Translations under genes and position numbers: made by a program
Source: a bacterium
GTDB lineage: Bacteria > Bacteroidota > Bacteroidia > Flavobacteriales_D > Crocinitomicaceae
DNA length: 64,000 nucleotides
NCBI GenBank assembly: GCA_024742305.1
Contig: JANSYQ010000020.1
Span: forward strand, 1 to 64,000
Direction of reading: 5' to 3'
Notes under the pieces: generated by a model
Seen by the model: only the letters and a program-made list of their open reading frames with translations
Told to the model about the DNA's origin: nothing
Databases searched by the model: none
Part shown: positions 47,191 through 55,111 of the stretch, piece after piece
Position numbering within the stretch: position 1 is the stretch's first letter
How the letters are laid out: every line of letters begins with the position of its first letter

Positions 47191-47712
47191 ATGAAAATAA
47201 CATTGTACTTGTTTTGTTTTGCTCTCTTGTTTTCTTGCGGTAATAGCGAGGATTCCAAAGCCGAAAAAGACGAAGAATCTCCCTCGTTTTTGGCACAAAG
47301 ACGAAAACAAAAAAAATTATCGGTCACCGGTGACGGTACTCCACCCAAAACGGCAATCCATAAGGCATGGTTGGTTTGTCGCGAGCGAGGAGAGGATGAA
47401 TACGGTGTACCTCAGTACGATGTTTTCGTTGAATACGACAGTACATCCCACAAAGTAGGAGAGTGTAATGCCTGTGCCCCATTGGATTTGCAAGATTATC
47501 ACGATTATAATATTCCCAAAAAAGCGATGGCGGCGGTAGGAGGCTGGTTTGCCGGACAAGGCGATTATTACTACGTGTTAAAAACCGAAGATGACGGTAT
47601 TAGAGTATACGCCGGTTGGCAAGATGAAGGGCAGTTAGAAGGTGATGATTTTTCCTTCCATTACAAGAAAGTTTATGAAAAGCATCCGGATGGCATTCAC
47701 AAGTTCTTTTAG
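47191..47712 (+). CDS. Hypothetical lipoprotein
   Basis: 173 residues from ATG 47191; the frame is open upstream across the sigma gene but the shorter form begins with a signal and lipobox (ALLFSC, Cys16). Mature part has ECNACAPLDLQDYH with two Cys, and tail YEKHPDGIHKFF. I do not recognise a domain. The following glycoside hydrolase gene starts within its 3' end (overlap 38 bp), so they are translationally coupled and probably act together at the cell envelope. Confidence 0.7.
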   Translation: MKITLYLFCFALLFSCGNSEDSKAEKDEESPSFLAQRRKQKKLSVTGDGTPPKTAIHKAWLVCRERGEDEYGVPQYDVFVEYDSTSHKVGECNACAPLDLQDYHDYNIPKKAMAAVGGWFAGQGDYYYVLKTEDDGIRVYAGWQDEGQLEGDDFSFHYKKVYEKHPDGIHKFF

Positions 47713-50005
47713 TAGTCTTTTCCTATTCGTTTCCTTTTTAACATTTGGGCAGGAAGAGCTTGCTTTGAATTCGTCCAACTTTTTGGAGTCTCCTTCAATG
47801 GATAGGCCTGCTCAGTTTGTTCAGTTGAGCCCTGTGAACTACAGTTCTTTAGAAGCTGTTAAGAAAAATGGTAAACTAGAGTTATCCGTTTCTTTACCAG
47901 GACATGTTCAAGAGCGCGTCGATAACTTCGTTTATCGCGTTAAGGGAGCCGAAAAACTGAACCCCTTCGATCCGCAAGATATTGATATCACGGTCCTTTT
48001 CATGCATGCGAATAAAGAAGGTGAAACGGACACCTTGAGAGCCTTTGGTTTTTACTACCAAGAGTTTCGAAGAAACAATGATATGAAAAGCTGGGGCAAC
48101 GTTAGAAGCGTGGTGCACCCAAATTTCCGTGTTCGATTTACACCCCAGCAAACCGGCGAATGGCAATGTGAAGCCCGAGTCAGAGTGAAAGGAAATGAGG
48201 AAGTATTTGTTTCACCTGCTCTCAGCTTTACAGTGGTACGTTCTGACCTTCCCGGTTTTATAGTAGTCAGCGAGAACAATCATTATCTGGAGGTAGATGG
48301 AGAACTTTTCCTACCGCAGGGAATGAATATGCCCACGCAAGGAGGAAATGGTACGGGTTACCGAAGCGACGGGGCAAGACCAGCAGAATATGTTGCATAC
48401 ATGGATCGAATTCAGGAATTGCGCGATGCCGGAGGAAACTACTTTCGCTTTATGACAACTCCATGGACAACAGAAGTGGAGTTTGAAACTTTGGGTGATT
48501 ACACGGAGAGGCTCCCGCAAGCATGGGAAATGGATCAACTCGTTGAGAAGTGTGAGGATATCGGCATTCGCATTCACTGGAACATGTCGTACATGACGCA
48601 ATTATCGTACATCGGCGTATTTGGATTGTATTTTTGGGATTGGACCGATGCGCGTGATTCCATGTGTCAATGTGATCTCTTACCCAACTGGTTCGAGAAG
48701 GATGTGGGATTTTGCTATCATACGGATCCAACCTACGGCGTAGAGACCGTTGATGAGTTTTTGACGGACAAAGATCTAATTCGATATTATCAGAATCGCT
48801 TGCGCTACATGGTGGCTCGTTGGGGATATTCTACACATATTGGAGTCTTTGAGTTGTACAATGAAATCAACTTTTCCGGTGTGTTATTTGATTTAACCGA
48901 CGATTGCCAATTGGATCAAGCATCGCAGTACAAGCCGTATTTTAACGATACTTCGTACGTTCGAAAAGTTAGTGATTGGCAAATTGAAATGGGACGCTTT
49001 CTCAAGGAAGATTTACATTTCTATCATCATCCGTATGCAGTGAATTATGGCGGTGCGCCTATCTATGTAACTCCTGATGAGTATCCCTACGATCCGGAAG
49101 ACGGGGCAGCACTGGCTTGTGGAGACGAGGCGTATTTCTCAGAATATGTAGACGTTATGACCTACAATGATTACTTCAGCTGGCCCAAAAAGTACGAATA
49201 CCAGCACGGTGATTTGATTAAATTGAAGAAGTTCGCCAAGAAGCAAAATGTGGAGGAAGAAAATTACGAGAAACCTCTTATTTACAGTGAGGTTGGAACC
49301 GGACAGCACGGATGCGATAATTTATTCACCTTCCGACAAATGTATGTGATGAGTCCATTTACAGGAGCAGCAGGAGCCGGAATGCCGTGGCACTACAACA
49401 ACAACATGGCTGTTTACGACAGTGTTCGCCGTAGAGAGCTGGGGTGGTCAATCATGCCTGTAATGGACAATTTCTTTTCGGATGTTCCACTCAATCGAGG
49501 GAATTGGATTGCTGGGTTCGACATTCGGAAAGACGAGCGCGCAGAGTTGCTCTACTTAACGGAGGGCAAACGTGCAGAGCGTGCGGTTGCCGTAATTAGT
49601 AACAGAACAGTGAATCGCTATACGATGCGCGAATCTTGGTGCGATGAAAATCCTGACGCATGCGACTGCGACCTTAGTGAAAGTGATTTGAATTTTTTCC
49701 CCGATGTGTACGAAGAGGCTACTGCCTTTGACTGGAATGACAAGCGTGGTATTGGCGGAGCGCAGTTGTTGAAAGTTTCCGGAATGGAATTCACCAGTAA
49801 GTATCGGATTGTATTCTATGACGCATTCACCGGTGATTTCGTGATGGAGATAACGAAATGGTCGGATGCACTCGGAAACCTTAAGTTGAAGTATCCGGAA
49901 TTGGCCGCTAAACCTGAAAAAGAAGGTGGTGCTGCTAACGGTTCCATGTTACTCGTGAAAATCTTCAAAGCGGAAAACGCTTCTTTTTCTACGATCACGG
50001 AATGA
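47675..50005 (+). CDS. DUF5060 domain glycoside hydrolase (clan GH-A-like)
   Basis: 776 residues from ATG 47675 (47690 is also possible); signal peptide ends FLTFGQ. An N-terminal DUF5060 beta domain (about residues 30-190, including GFYYQEFRRNN and FTPQQTGEWQCEARV) precedes a (beta/alpha)8-type domain with catalytic residues recognisable by position: general acid/base Glu397 in FELYNEINFSG and nucleophile Glu539 in LIYSEVGTGQHG. Unusual Cys-rich inserts (MCQCDL, WCDENPDACDCD) may be disulfide-bonded. Polysaccharide target unknown. There is no SusC/SusD pair nearby, so it is an orphan enzyme rather than part of a PUL. Confidence 0.85.
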   Translation: MKSIRMAFTSSFSSLFLFVSFLTFGQEELALNSSNFLESPSMDRPAQFVQLSPVNYSSLEAVKKNGKLELSVSLPGHVQERVDNFVYRVKGAEKLNPFDPQDIDITVLFMHANKEGETDTLRAFGFYYQEFRRNNDMKSWGNVRSVVHPNFRVRFTPQQTGEWQCEARVRVKGNEEVFVSPALSFTVVRSDLPGFIVVSENNHYLEVDGELFLPQGMNMPTQGGNGTGYRSDGARPAEYVAYMDRIQELRDAGGNYFRFMTTPWTTEVEFETLGDYTERLPQAWEMDQLVEKCEDIGIRIHWNMSYMTQLSYIGVFGLYFWDWTDARDSMCQCDLLPNWFEKDVGFCYHTDPTYGVETVDEFLTDKDLIRYYQNRLRYMVARWGYSTHIGVFELYNEINFSGVLFDLTDDCQLDQASQYKPYFNDTSYVRKVSDWQIEMGRFLKEDLHFYHHPYAVNYGGAPIYVTPDEYPYDPEDGAALACGDEAYFSEYVDVMTYNDYFSWPKKYEYQHGDLIKLKKFAKKQNVEEENYEKPLIYSEVGTGQHGCDNLFTFRQMYVMSPFTGAAGAGMPWHYNNNMAVYDSVRRRELGWSIMPVMDNFFSDVPLNRGNWIAGFDIRKDERAELLYLTEGKRAERAVAVISNRTVNRYTMRESWCDENPDACDCDLSESDLNFFPDVYEEATAFDWNDKRGIGGAQLLKVSGMEFTSKYRIVFYDAFTGDFVMEITKWSDALGNLKLKYPELAAKPEKEGGAANGSMLLVKIFKAENASFSTITE

Positions 50006-50497
50006 GGTGACACTAATATACCTACTTCAGGGCACCGATCAATCATAGTGGTATGTAGACGCTAAATTTGTCTGTGTCCTCCCCCTCGAATCCCCACTAT
50101 TCTTTCGCTTAAGCTACTCCTTCATAGCAAGTATTGCGGCGTAGGAGCTTCTGCACAAGCGTTCCAAAGGGGGAAGCACGATTACTCATCAGCGACATTT
50201 TTGTAATAGGAATAAAATAGAACGTAGTCTTATCCTCTAAGAATTAGCCGAAAAGTCAATCATGATACAAAAAGAGAATTGTCACACGAAATTCAAGTAT
50301 CAAACAAACTTTTTTGGAGTTAGAAAAAACGTAGACCTGTGCTTCGCGAGTTTTGCATTTTTAGAGGCAACGGTTCTCCATGCGAATTGAATGGTAGCTC
50401 TGTTTGATTTTAGTAAAAGCATGGAGTGGCTGGAAGCGTGAACTTCCTGCGAACATTGATCAGTTTTTGAAAAAATAGGCGCATCTGCTCTGTACCT
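50006..50497. other. Intergenic region without a recognised gene
   Basis: No protein gene is visible. A stem TCCCCCT (50080-50086) / AGGGGGA (50168-50174) and an inner AAGCT...GGAGCTT form an imperfect inverted repeat with a TTCGCTTAAGC word, probably a small mobile-type remnant. TTTTTG (50464-50469) lies 23 bp before TACCTTAG (50493-50500), a degenerate promoter for the RNA candidate that follows. Confidence 0.5.
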
Positions 50498-50650
50498 TAG
50501 CTAGTGAATCTTTATTGTGTTAGGTAAACTCTGAGGGCTTTTAGTCCAAGAGTCGTGAGGAAGAGGAAAGTTTAACAGTTTCACTAGAGAGTATAGGTTC
50601 TTCCAAACGATGAAACGCCGATCTATTCAACTAGATCGGCGTTTTCTTTT
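50498..50650 (+). ncRNA. Candidate structured RNA with intrinsic terminator (6S-like fold)
   Basis: Within about 150 nt and with no ORF: a closing stem CTAGTGAA (50501-50508)/TTCACTAG (50580-50587); a large internal loop; an apical hairpin in which ACTCT (50528-50532) pairs with AGAGT (50549-50553) and GGGCT (50535-50539) with AGTCC (50543-50547) around UUU; then a perfect terminator AAACGCCGATCTA...TAGATCGGCGTTT with a T run. Stem, large bubble and apical stem is the layout of 6S RNA, and a small 6S-Flavo class is known in flavobacteria. Whether this is that RNA needs a covariance search. The terminator belongs to no nearby gene. Confidence 0.45.
50613..50650 (+). terminator. Strong intrinsic terminator
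   Basis: AAACGCCGATCTA (50613-50625) and TAGATCGGCGTTT (50632-50644) are perfect complements with a TTCAAC loop and a TTTTC tail. It is 600 bp from the nearest upstream gene, which argues for an independent short transcript. Confidence 0.9.
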
Positions 50651-50868
50651 TCACCCCACGTATCTTTTATAAATGGTATTCCGGTAGAAATGTACAGTGG
50701 TTTGCACTCCATTCTCGTTTGAACTTACTCGTTTGAACATTGAAATGTAGCCCTCATTGAGTTTAGCAATTGTCGCCTCATCTAGCCTTGTGTAATTCTT
50801 GTGGAAATCGATATGAAATTGCAGAAATCAGCACGTTTCCCATGTTATCTTGGTTGAAAACAACTCAT

Positions 50869-52473
50869 ATGAAAAAGTACTACATAACATCACTTATCAT
50901 GGCACTGGCCTCATTTAGTATGGCACAGGTGACCTTTTTTACCCCGTTAGACGAAAACAATGTGAATGCCACTTTCACGGACGACGGTTATTTCTTGACG
51001 AACACTCAAACAACATCGCCTGGTTATGAGGTGCCGAAAGGTTCAGGTAATCACGCGATTTTCACCGGGTCTTTTTGGATAGGAGGTACGGATGTAAACG
51101 GTCAACTAAAAATGGCAGCACAGCAATATCACAGCACTGGAAACGACTATTATAAAGGTCCTCTGTGGAGATACGAAGCGAATACTGATTCTACTGTTGA
51201 GAATTACTTCGGGCAAACGATATGGAAAGTGAGTCGAGCAGAGATAGATGATCATATTGCGAATTACCAGTCTTCAACGTACACCATGCCCAATGATATA
51301 GCGAACTGGCCAGCACAAGGGGATACCTCATTAGGGCCTCAAGGCACAGGAATGTTGGCATATATCGCACCCTTTGTAGACGTGAACAACAACGGTCAAT
51401 ATGATCCTCAAAATGGTGATTATCCTTGTATTAAAGGTGACTTAGCAACGTACACGATTTTGAATGACAAAGGCGGGTTGCACTTTGGATCGGGTGGAGA
51501 ACCCATTGGAGTTGAACTGCACTGTATGTTTTATCAATATTCGAGCGTACCTGGATTAGAGGATGTGACGTTTATGGATATCGAAGTTTTGAATATGGGT
51601 ACACAAACCCTTTTCGATACAAGAGCCGGCTTTTTCCTCGATACAGATTTAGGAAACTATCAAGATGATTACATCGGAACGGATACTTTACGAAATATGG
51701 TATATGCGTACAACGCAGATGATTTTGATGAAGCAAACGGAGGTGCACCGGGGTATGGAAGCGCGCCACCCGCTGTAGGTCTGCAATTGCTTTCGCACGA
51801 TTTGCATGCCTCAGTTTCGTTTACAAACATGGCGACATTCCCATACAATGACCCGAGCGTCTCACCGGAGTTTTACCAAATTATGGATGGAAATTATCGA
51901 GATGGCTCCGATCAATTGGACGGACAGGGTAACCCTACAAATTTTACGTACTATGGCGACCCAAACGATGTAAATGATTGGTCAGAATTTCAATTGGCAA
52001 ATTCACCAGGAGATAGAAGGTTCGTATCGTCTTTGGATTTAGGAGTGCTCACACCGGACATGACCTATGGCGCTGTAAACCGTCAAACGGTGACCTACGC
52101 AATCGTTTATGCGAAAGGAACTGATCATTTGAACAGTATTGCAGAGCTGCAAACAACGGCAGATTTTGTACAAAGTCATTATGATAATATGACGAGCAAC
52201 TGTTTCGATCTACAATTGGCATCTATCGAGGAGCAACAAGAGCTTGAGTTCTCAATATACCCGAACCCAAATAGTGGCTTGTTTACTGTGGATTTGCCGC
52301 AAGATCAAAAGGATGCGACATTGGAAATTGTAGATGCACAAGGACGAAAAGTTCATTCACGAACTATTTTCTCCGGTTCAAACACCATCGATGTTGCTTT
52401 GGAAAGTGGTGTCTACTTTATCACTGTTACGAATAGTCTAGGTTCAGGATTGCAAAGACTTGTAGTTCGATAG
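50869..52473 (+). CDS. T9SS-exported protein
   Basis: 534 residues from ATG 50869; the longer frame lacks an export signal. Signal peptide ends SFSMAQV. The body begins FFTPLDENNVNATFTDDGYFLTNTQTTSPGYEVPKG and includes GNHAIFTGSFWIGGTDVNGQLKMAAQQYHS and DTRAGFFLDTDLGNYQDDYIG; this arrangement recurs in Bacteroidota surface proteins but I cannot assign it a function. C-terminal T9SS sorting domain: FSIYPNPNSGLFTVDLPQ ... GVYFITVTNS. A TATCTTGG (50846) may be its -7 box. Terminator follows. Confidence 0.8.
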   Translation: MKKYYITSLIMALASFSMAQVTFFTPLDENNVNATFTDDGYFLTNTQTTSPGYEVPKGSGNHAIFTGSFWIGGTDVNGQLKMAAQQYHSTGNDYYKGPLWRYEANTDSTVENYFGQTIWKVSRAEIDDHIANYQSSTYTMPNDIANWPAQGDTSLGPQGTGMLAYIAPFVDVNNNGQYDPQNGDYPCIKGDLATYTILNDKGGLHFGSGGEPIGVELHCMFYQYSSVPGLEDVTFMDIEVLNMGTQTLFDTRAGFFLDTDLGNYQDDYIGTDTLRNMVYAYNADDFDEANGGAPGYGSAPPAVGLQLLSHDLHASVSFTNMATFPYNDPSVSPEFYQIMDGNYRDGSDQLDGQGNPTNFTYYGDPNDVNDWSEFQLANSPGDRRFVSSLDLGVLTPDMTYGAVNRQTVTYAIVYAKGTDHLNSIAELQTTADFVQSHYDNMTSNCFDLQLASIEEQQELEFSIYPNPNSGLFTVDLPQDQKDATLEIVDAQGRKVHSRTIFSGSNTIDVALESGVYFITVTNSLGSGLQRLVVR

Positions 52474-52492
52474 CCTATTTCATATAAATGAG

Positions 52493-52527
52493 AAGCTCTG
52501 TCAATAAATTTTGGCAGAGCTTTTTTT
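52493..52527 (+). terminator. Intrinsic terminator
   Basis: AAGCTCTGTC (52493-52502) pairs with GGCAGAGCTT (one G-U), followed by seven T. It ends the T9SS gene. Confidence 0.8.
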
Positions 52528-52565
52528 GATGTGAAGGAATAAATTGGTGCTCGCAGAAATGGAAA

Positions 52566-53111
52566 TCAAGGCTCGTATTCCAGCAGTAGATTTTCACCTC
52601 TGATGATGGTAATGTGTTCTGCCACATTGAAATCGTTCTCATCGAAACGTTTCTCGCGTTCAATACTGTGATTTCTGCGTTGGATGCTTCTAGCAAAGCG
52701 GCGAACGCCTGTTTCAGAGTCGATGATAAGTCCCGGAACGGGTACGCTTGTTCCATCATCATTTTTAGCGACCATTGTGAAGTAAGAAGAATTGCAATGC
52801 TTGACATCGCCAGTTTGAATGTTTTCTGACTCCACACGCAGTCCAATCACCATAGAAGTGCGACCGGTATAATTCACAGAAGCTTTCAGGTGTAAGAGTT
52901 CTCCAACGTTTATTGGATTCAAAAAGTCGACTTTATTCACCGAGGCTGTGACGCAATAATGCCCCGAGTGCTTGGATGCGCAGGCAAAGGCAATTTGATC
53001 CATGAGCATCAAAACGTAGCCTCCATGAACTTTTCCTCCAAAATTGGAATGTTCGGGAGTCATGAGTAGGGACATGGTTATTTGCGAATCTCTTGCTGCT
53101 TTGTAATTCAT
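52566..53111 (-). CDS. Hotdog-fold acyl-CoA thioesterase
   Basis: 181 residues. Hotdog core HSNFGGKVHGGYVLMLMDQIAFACASKHSGHYCVTASVNKVDFLNPINVGE carries the conserved Asn/Asp positions of YciA/BFIT-type acyl-CoA thioesterases (His-Gly-Gly and the Asp in MDQIA). Hydrolyses acyl-CoA in the cytoplasm; chain-length preference cannot be read from sequence. A basic C-terminal tail (RRFARSIQRRNHSIEREKRF) is longer than in YciA. Upstream 93 bp away is a run of nine G, on the coding strand nine C. Confidence 0.9.
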   Translation of the reverse strand: MNYKAARDSQITMSLLMTPEHSNFGGKVHGGYVLMLMDQIAFACASKHSGHYCVTASVNKVDFLNPINVGELLHLKASVNYTGRTSMVIGLRVESENIQTGDVKHCNSSYFTMVAKNDDGTSVPVPGLIIDSETGVRRFARSIQRRNHSIEREKRFDENDFNVAEHITIIRGENLLLEYEP

Positions 53112-53201
53112 AATTTCTAGTGTCGATCTTAATAAAAGTACACAGGAATTCTCTGAGTAAGCCGAGAAGTTCTCTTTCTTTTTAGAATTTTTGTCGGAAA
53201 A

Positions 53202-53210
53202 GGGGGGGGG
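53202..53210. repeat. G9 homopolymer
   Basis: Nine consecutive G (C on the minus strand) between the stop of the DUF2200 gene and the start of the thioesterase gene. The flanks are AT-rich, so the run stands out. It could be slippery and change spacing in a promoter. Confidence 0.9.
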
Positions 53211-53219
53211 TAGGTTCGT

Positions 53220-53594
53220 TTATGCATCCGAACGCAATATTTTCTCCATTTTTCTGCCCTTGGCTAGTTCATCTACTAATTTATCAAGATAGCGCACCTG
53301 ACGCGTGGTTTCATTCTCCAAGTCCTCGATACGATATCCGCAAATCATTCCTTTAATAAGGTGAGCATTGGGGTGCAACTCGGCCTTTTCGAAAAATGTT
53401 TGAAAGTCGACTTTCTCGTCAATTAATTCCTGCAGGTTTTCTTTGTTGAATCCAGTGAGCCACTCAATCACTTCGTACAACTCATCTTTGGTTCTGCCTT
53501 TTTTCTCCACTTTGGAAATGTAGTGCGGCCATACGGATGCAAAAGTCATTTTCGCAATGCGTTCGTTGTGTTCTGGTGTTGCTTGTGTTGCCAT
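53220..53594 (-). CDS. DUF2200 family protein
   Basis: 124 residues from ATG 53594 (TTG nine bases earlier rejected). Contains MTFASVWPHYISKVEKKGRTKDELYEVIEWLTG and HPNAHLIKGMICGYRIEDLE, the DUF2200 signature. Cytoplasmic, likely all-helical. Function unknown in the family. Cotranscription with the thioesterase gene is possible (108 bp apart, same strand). Confidence 0.9.
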   Translation of the reverse strand: MATQATPEHNERIAKMTFASVWPHYISKVEKKGRTKDELYEVIEWLTGFNKENLQELIDEKVDFQTFFEKAELHPNAHLIKGMICGYRIEDLENETTRQVRYLDKLVDELAKGRKMEKILRSDA

Positions 53595-53673
53595 AACAAT
53601 CAAAGTTTATCGAACTACCTTCAAAGAAATCTATTTCGCTGAGAATAGTAGGTCTGCTCTTAAAGGTAGGGAT

Positions 53674-54564
53674 TTACTTACTTTTTTTATCTTTCCTATG
53701 CCACTGCCAATAGAAATAGGGAAACACTGGAATGGGAAATACTTGCTGCGCTCGTATGTCAGGGAAAAAGCCATTTATTCCTAATAATTCAACTCTGAAA
53801 CATCGAAGAATTCCCCAACGGTTTTTGTAAAAAGGTGCAATTCGAACGCCATACGTCAATTGGTGTTTTCTAGGAACATTCTCTAAAAAAGTCAAGGTGG
53901 ATCCATAGGTATAGCCCGCATGATAGCTAATCCATTTGGAAGGTCGATAATCAATTCCGAACGAAAAATTGGGATTCCAGCTTTTTGAGAAGGTTTTTTG
54001 CTGAAAATTCGTTGAATCGTTGTTTTGAAGAATGAGTTCGCCGATGTAATCAATACCGATGGAAGCATTTAGATAGATGTTATTTTCAAACTTATAGCTG
54101 GCAGAAGGTTTCAAATGAAAGTAGGAGCCATTTTCCCAAACAGTTAGCGTTGGAGTTGTGAAGCGCTGTAAAGTATCCCAAAAATGAACAAACATGGCCT
54201 CCACTCCGAAAGTAGGTACAGCTCCTTTTTGTTCGTTGAATCGATATCGCACATTAAGACTTGGAATGGGTTTTTTAAGCTCAGAAAATGAACCATAAAT
54301 CCATGGAAGTAAATCTACCTGAGCGGTGATCTTATCTGTAATCCCAACGAATGCCCAACTCGGAAACGGGAGTGTTTGAATAGATTGGGCATAAATCCAT
54401 TCTCCTTTTTTGAGTGTATAGGGTGTAATGCAATCAACAGGGTGCAAATACGCATCTTCGTTCAGTGGGTTCATCTTCTTTAATGAATCCTCTTGACCGA
54501 TTGTAAAATGTGGTAAAAGCATTAGGGTCAGAATCATGAATCCGTTGATAGCAGTTTTCATCAT
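53674..54564 (-). CDS. Predicted outer-membrane protein
   Basis: 296 residues with a signal peptide ending HFTIGQE. The mature part is made of alternating hydrophobic strands with many Tyr/Trp/Phe (GEWIYAQSIQTLPFPSWAFVGITDKITAQVDLLPWIYG; SYKFENNIYLNASIGIDYIG), suggesting an outer-membrane beta-barrel. Ends KKSK instead of a terminal aromatic. No specific family recognised. Lies 2 bp after the preceding gene's stop, so both form an operon. Two adjacent ATG starts (54564, 54561). Confidence 0.75.
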   Translation of the reverse strand: MMKTAINGFMILTLMLLPHFTIGQEDSLKKMNPLNEDAYLHPVDCITPYTLKKGEWIYAQSIQTLPFPSWAFVGITDKITAQVDLLPWIYGSFSELKKPIPSLNVRYRFNEQKGAVPTFGVEAMFVHFWDTLQRFTTPTLTVWENGSYFHLKPSASYKFENNIYLNASIGIDYIGELILQNNDSTNFQQKTFSKSWNPNFSFGIDYRPSKWISYHAGYTYGSTLTFLENVPRKHQLTYGVRIAPFYKNRWGILRCFRVELLGINGFFPDIRAQQVFPIPVFPYFYWQWHRKDKKSK

Positions 54565-54566
54565 GT

Positions 54567-54950
54567 CTATTTTAATTGGATTTCAATGGTTTTCTTCTTG
54601 GTGTCAATTTCAAACCATTGTTCATTGTCCACGTATTCGGGAATACTATCCTCCAAGGGCAAATTCTGGGCGTACAAACTCAATGCTTTCGGACCAAAAT
54701 GGATGGTTGCGTCGTACTTATCTTGACCATCAACGCCTAACCATGCGCTCAATTGAATTTTTTGATGATCGCTTAAAGGACTTAGTTGCAACTGATTGTC
54801 GGTATGGGATAGATAGATACCCTCGCAGGAGAACCCCTTCAATTCACCGTCCCCAACGTTATACAATTCTCCCGTGAGACGGAATTCCAGCACTACCCAA
54901 AAACTTTTGAGTGAATGTTCTCGATATTGGGAGTTTTCCAATGGAGTCAT
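54567..54950 (-). CDS. Hypothetical protein
   Basis: 127 residues from ATG 54950. The longer frame (to 55076) begins inside the terminator of the upstream gene and before the TATATTTA promoter candidate at 54988-54995, so the shorter form is preferred. No signal peptide in the shorter form. Contains FWVVLEFRLTGELYNVGDGELKGF and EQWFEIDTKKKTIEIQLK, reminiscent of a beta-sandwich, otherwise not recognised. Operon with the outer-membrane protein gene downstream. Confidence 0.6.
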   Translation of the reverse strand: MTPLENSQYREHSLKSFWVVLEFRLTGELYNVGDGELKGFSCEGIYLSHTDNQLQLSPLSDHQKIQLSAWLGVDGQDKYDATIHFGPKALSLYAQNLPLEDSIPEYVDNEQWFEIDTKKKTIEIQLK

Positions 54951-54987
54951 ATCTTGATCAATCCGTATTTGCTCTTCAAAGCGACGT

Positions 54988-54995
54988 TTAAATAT
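54988..54995 (-). promoter_or_regulatory. -7 box candidate
   Basis: Minus-strand TATATTTA (one base off TAnnTTTG) with TTTTG 17 bp upstream, 37 bp before the ATG at 54950. It supports the shorter start of the hypothetical gene. Confidence 0.45.
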
Positions 54996-55054
54996 AGCAC
55001 ATTTCAAAAACGCCAAAAGGGAGGAGTAGTTGTTTGGGTGTACCTTCAATACGC

Positions 55055-55087
55055 AAAAAAGCCCCGATGTTTCCACCGAGGCCTTTT
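55055..55087 (-). terminator. Intrinsic terminator of the duplicated-module T9SS gene
   Basis: On the minus strand AAAAGGCCTCGG, loop TGGAAACAT, CGGGGCTTTTTT: stem GCCTCG/CGGGGC flanked by A and T runs, 25 bp past the stop at 55112. Confidence 0.8.
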
Positions 55088-55111
55088 ACCCTAAAAAAAG
55101 AGAAAGGAATA

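Noticed and set aside
47675-50005. Part of a polysaccharide utilisation locus
   Set aside because: No SusC/SusD-like genes, sulfatases or further glycoside hydrolases nearby.
50498-50650. RNase P RNA or tmRNA
   Set aside because: GAGGAAG... hints at RNase P, but the GGAAAGTCCGG core and the expected length (over 300 nt) are missing; no tRNA-like ends for tmRNA.
52475-52846. 123-codon minus-strand frame overlapping the thioesterase
   Set aside because: Out of frame within a recognised gene and overlapping a terminator.
54951-55076. Longer start for the hypothetical gene at 54567
   Set aside because: The extension begins within the upstream gene's terminator and upstream of its own promoter candidate.
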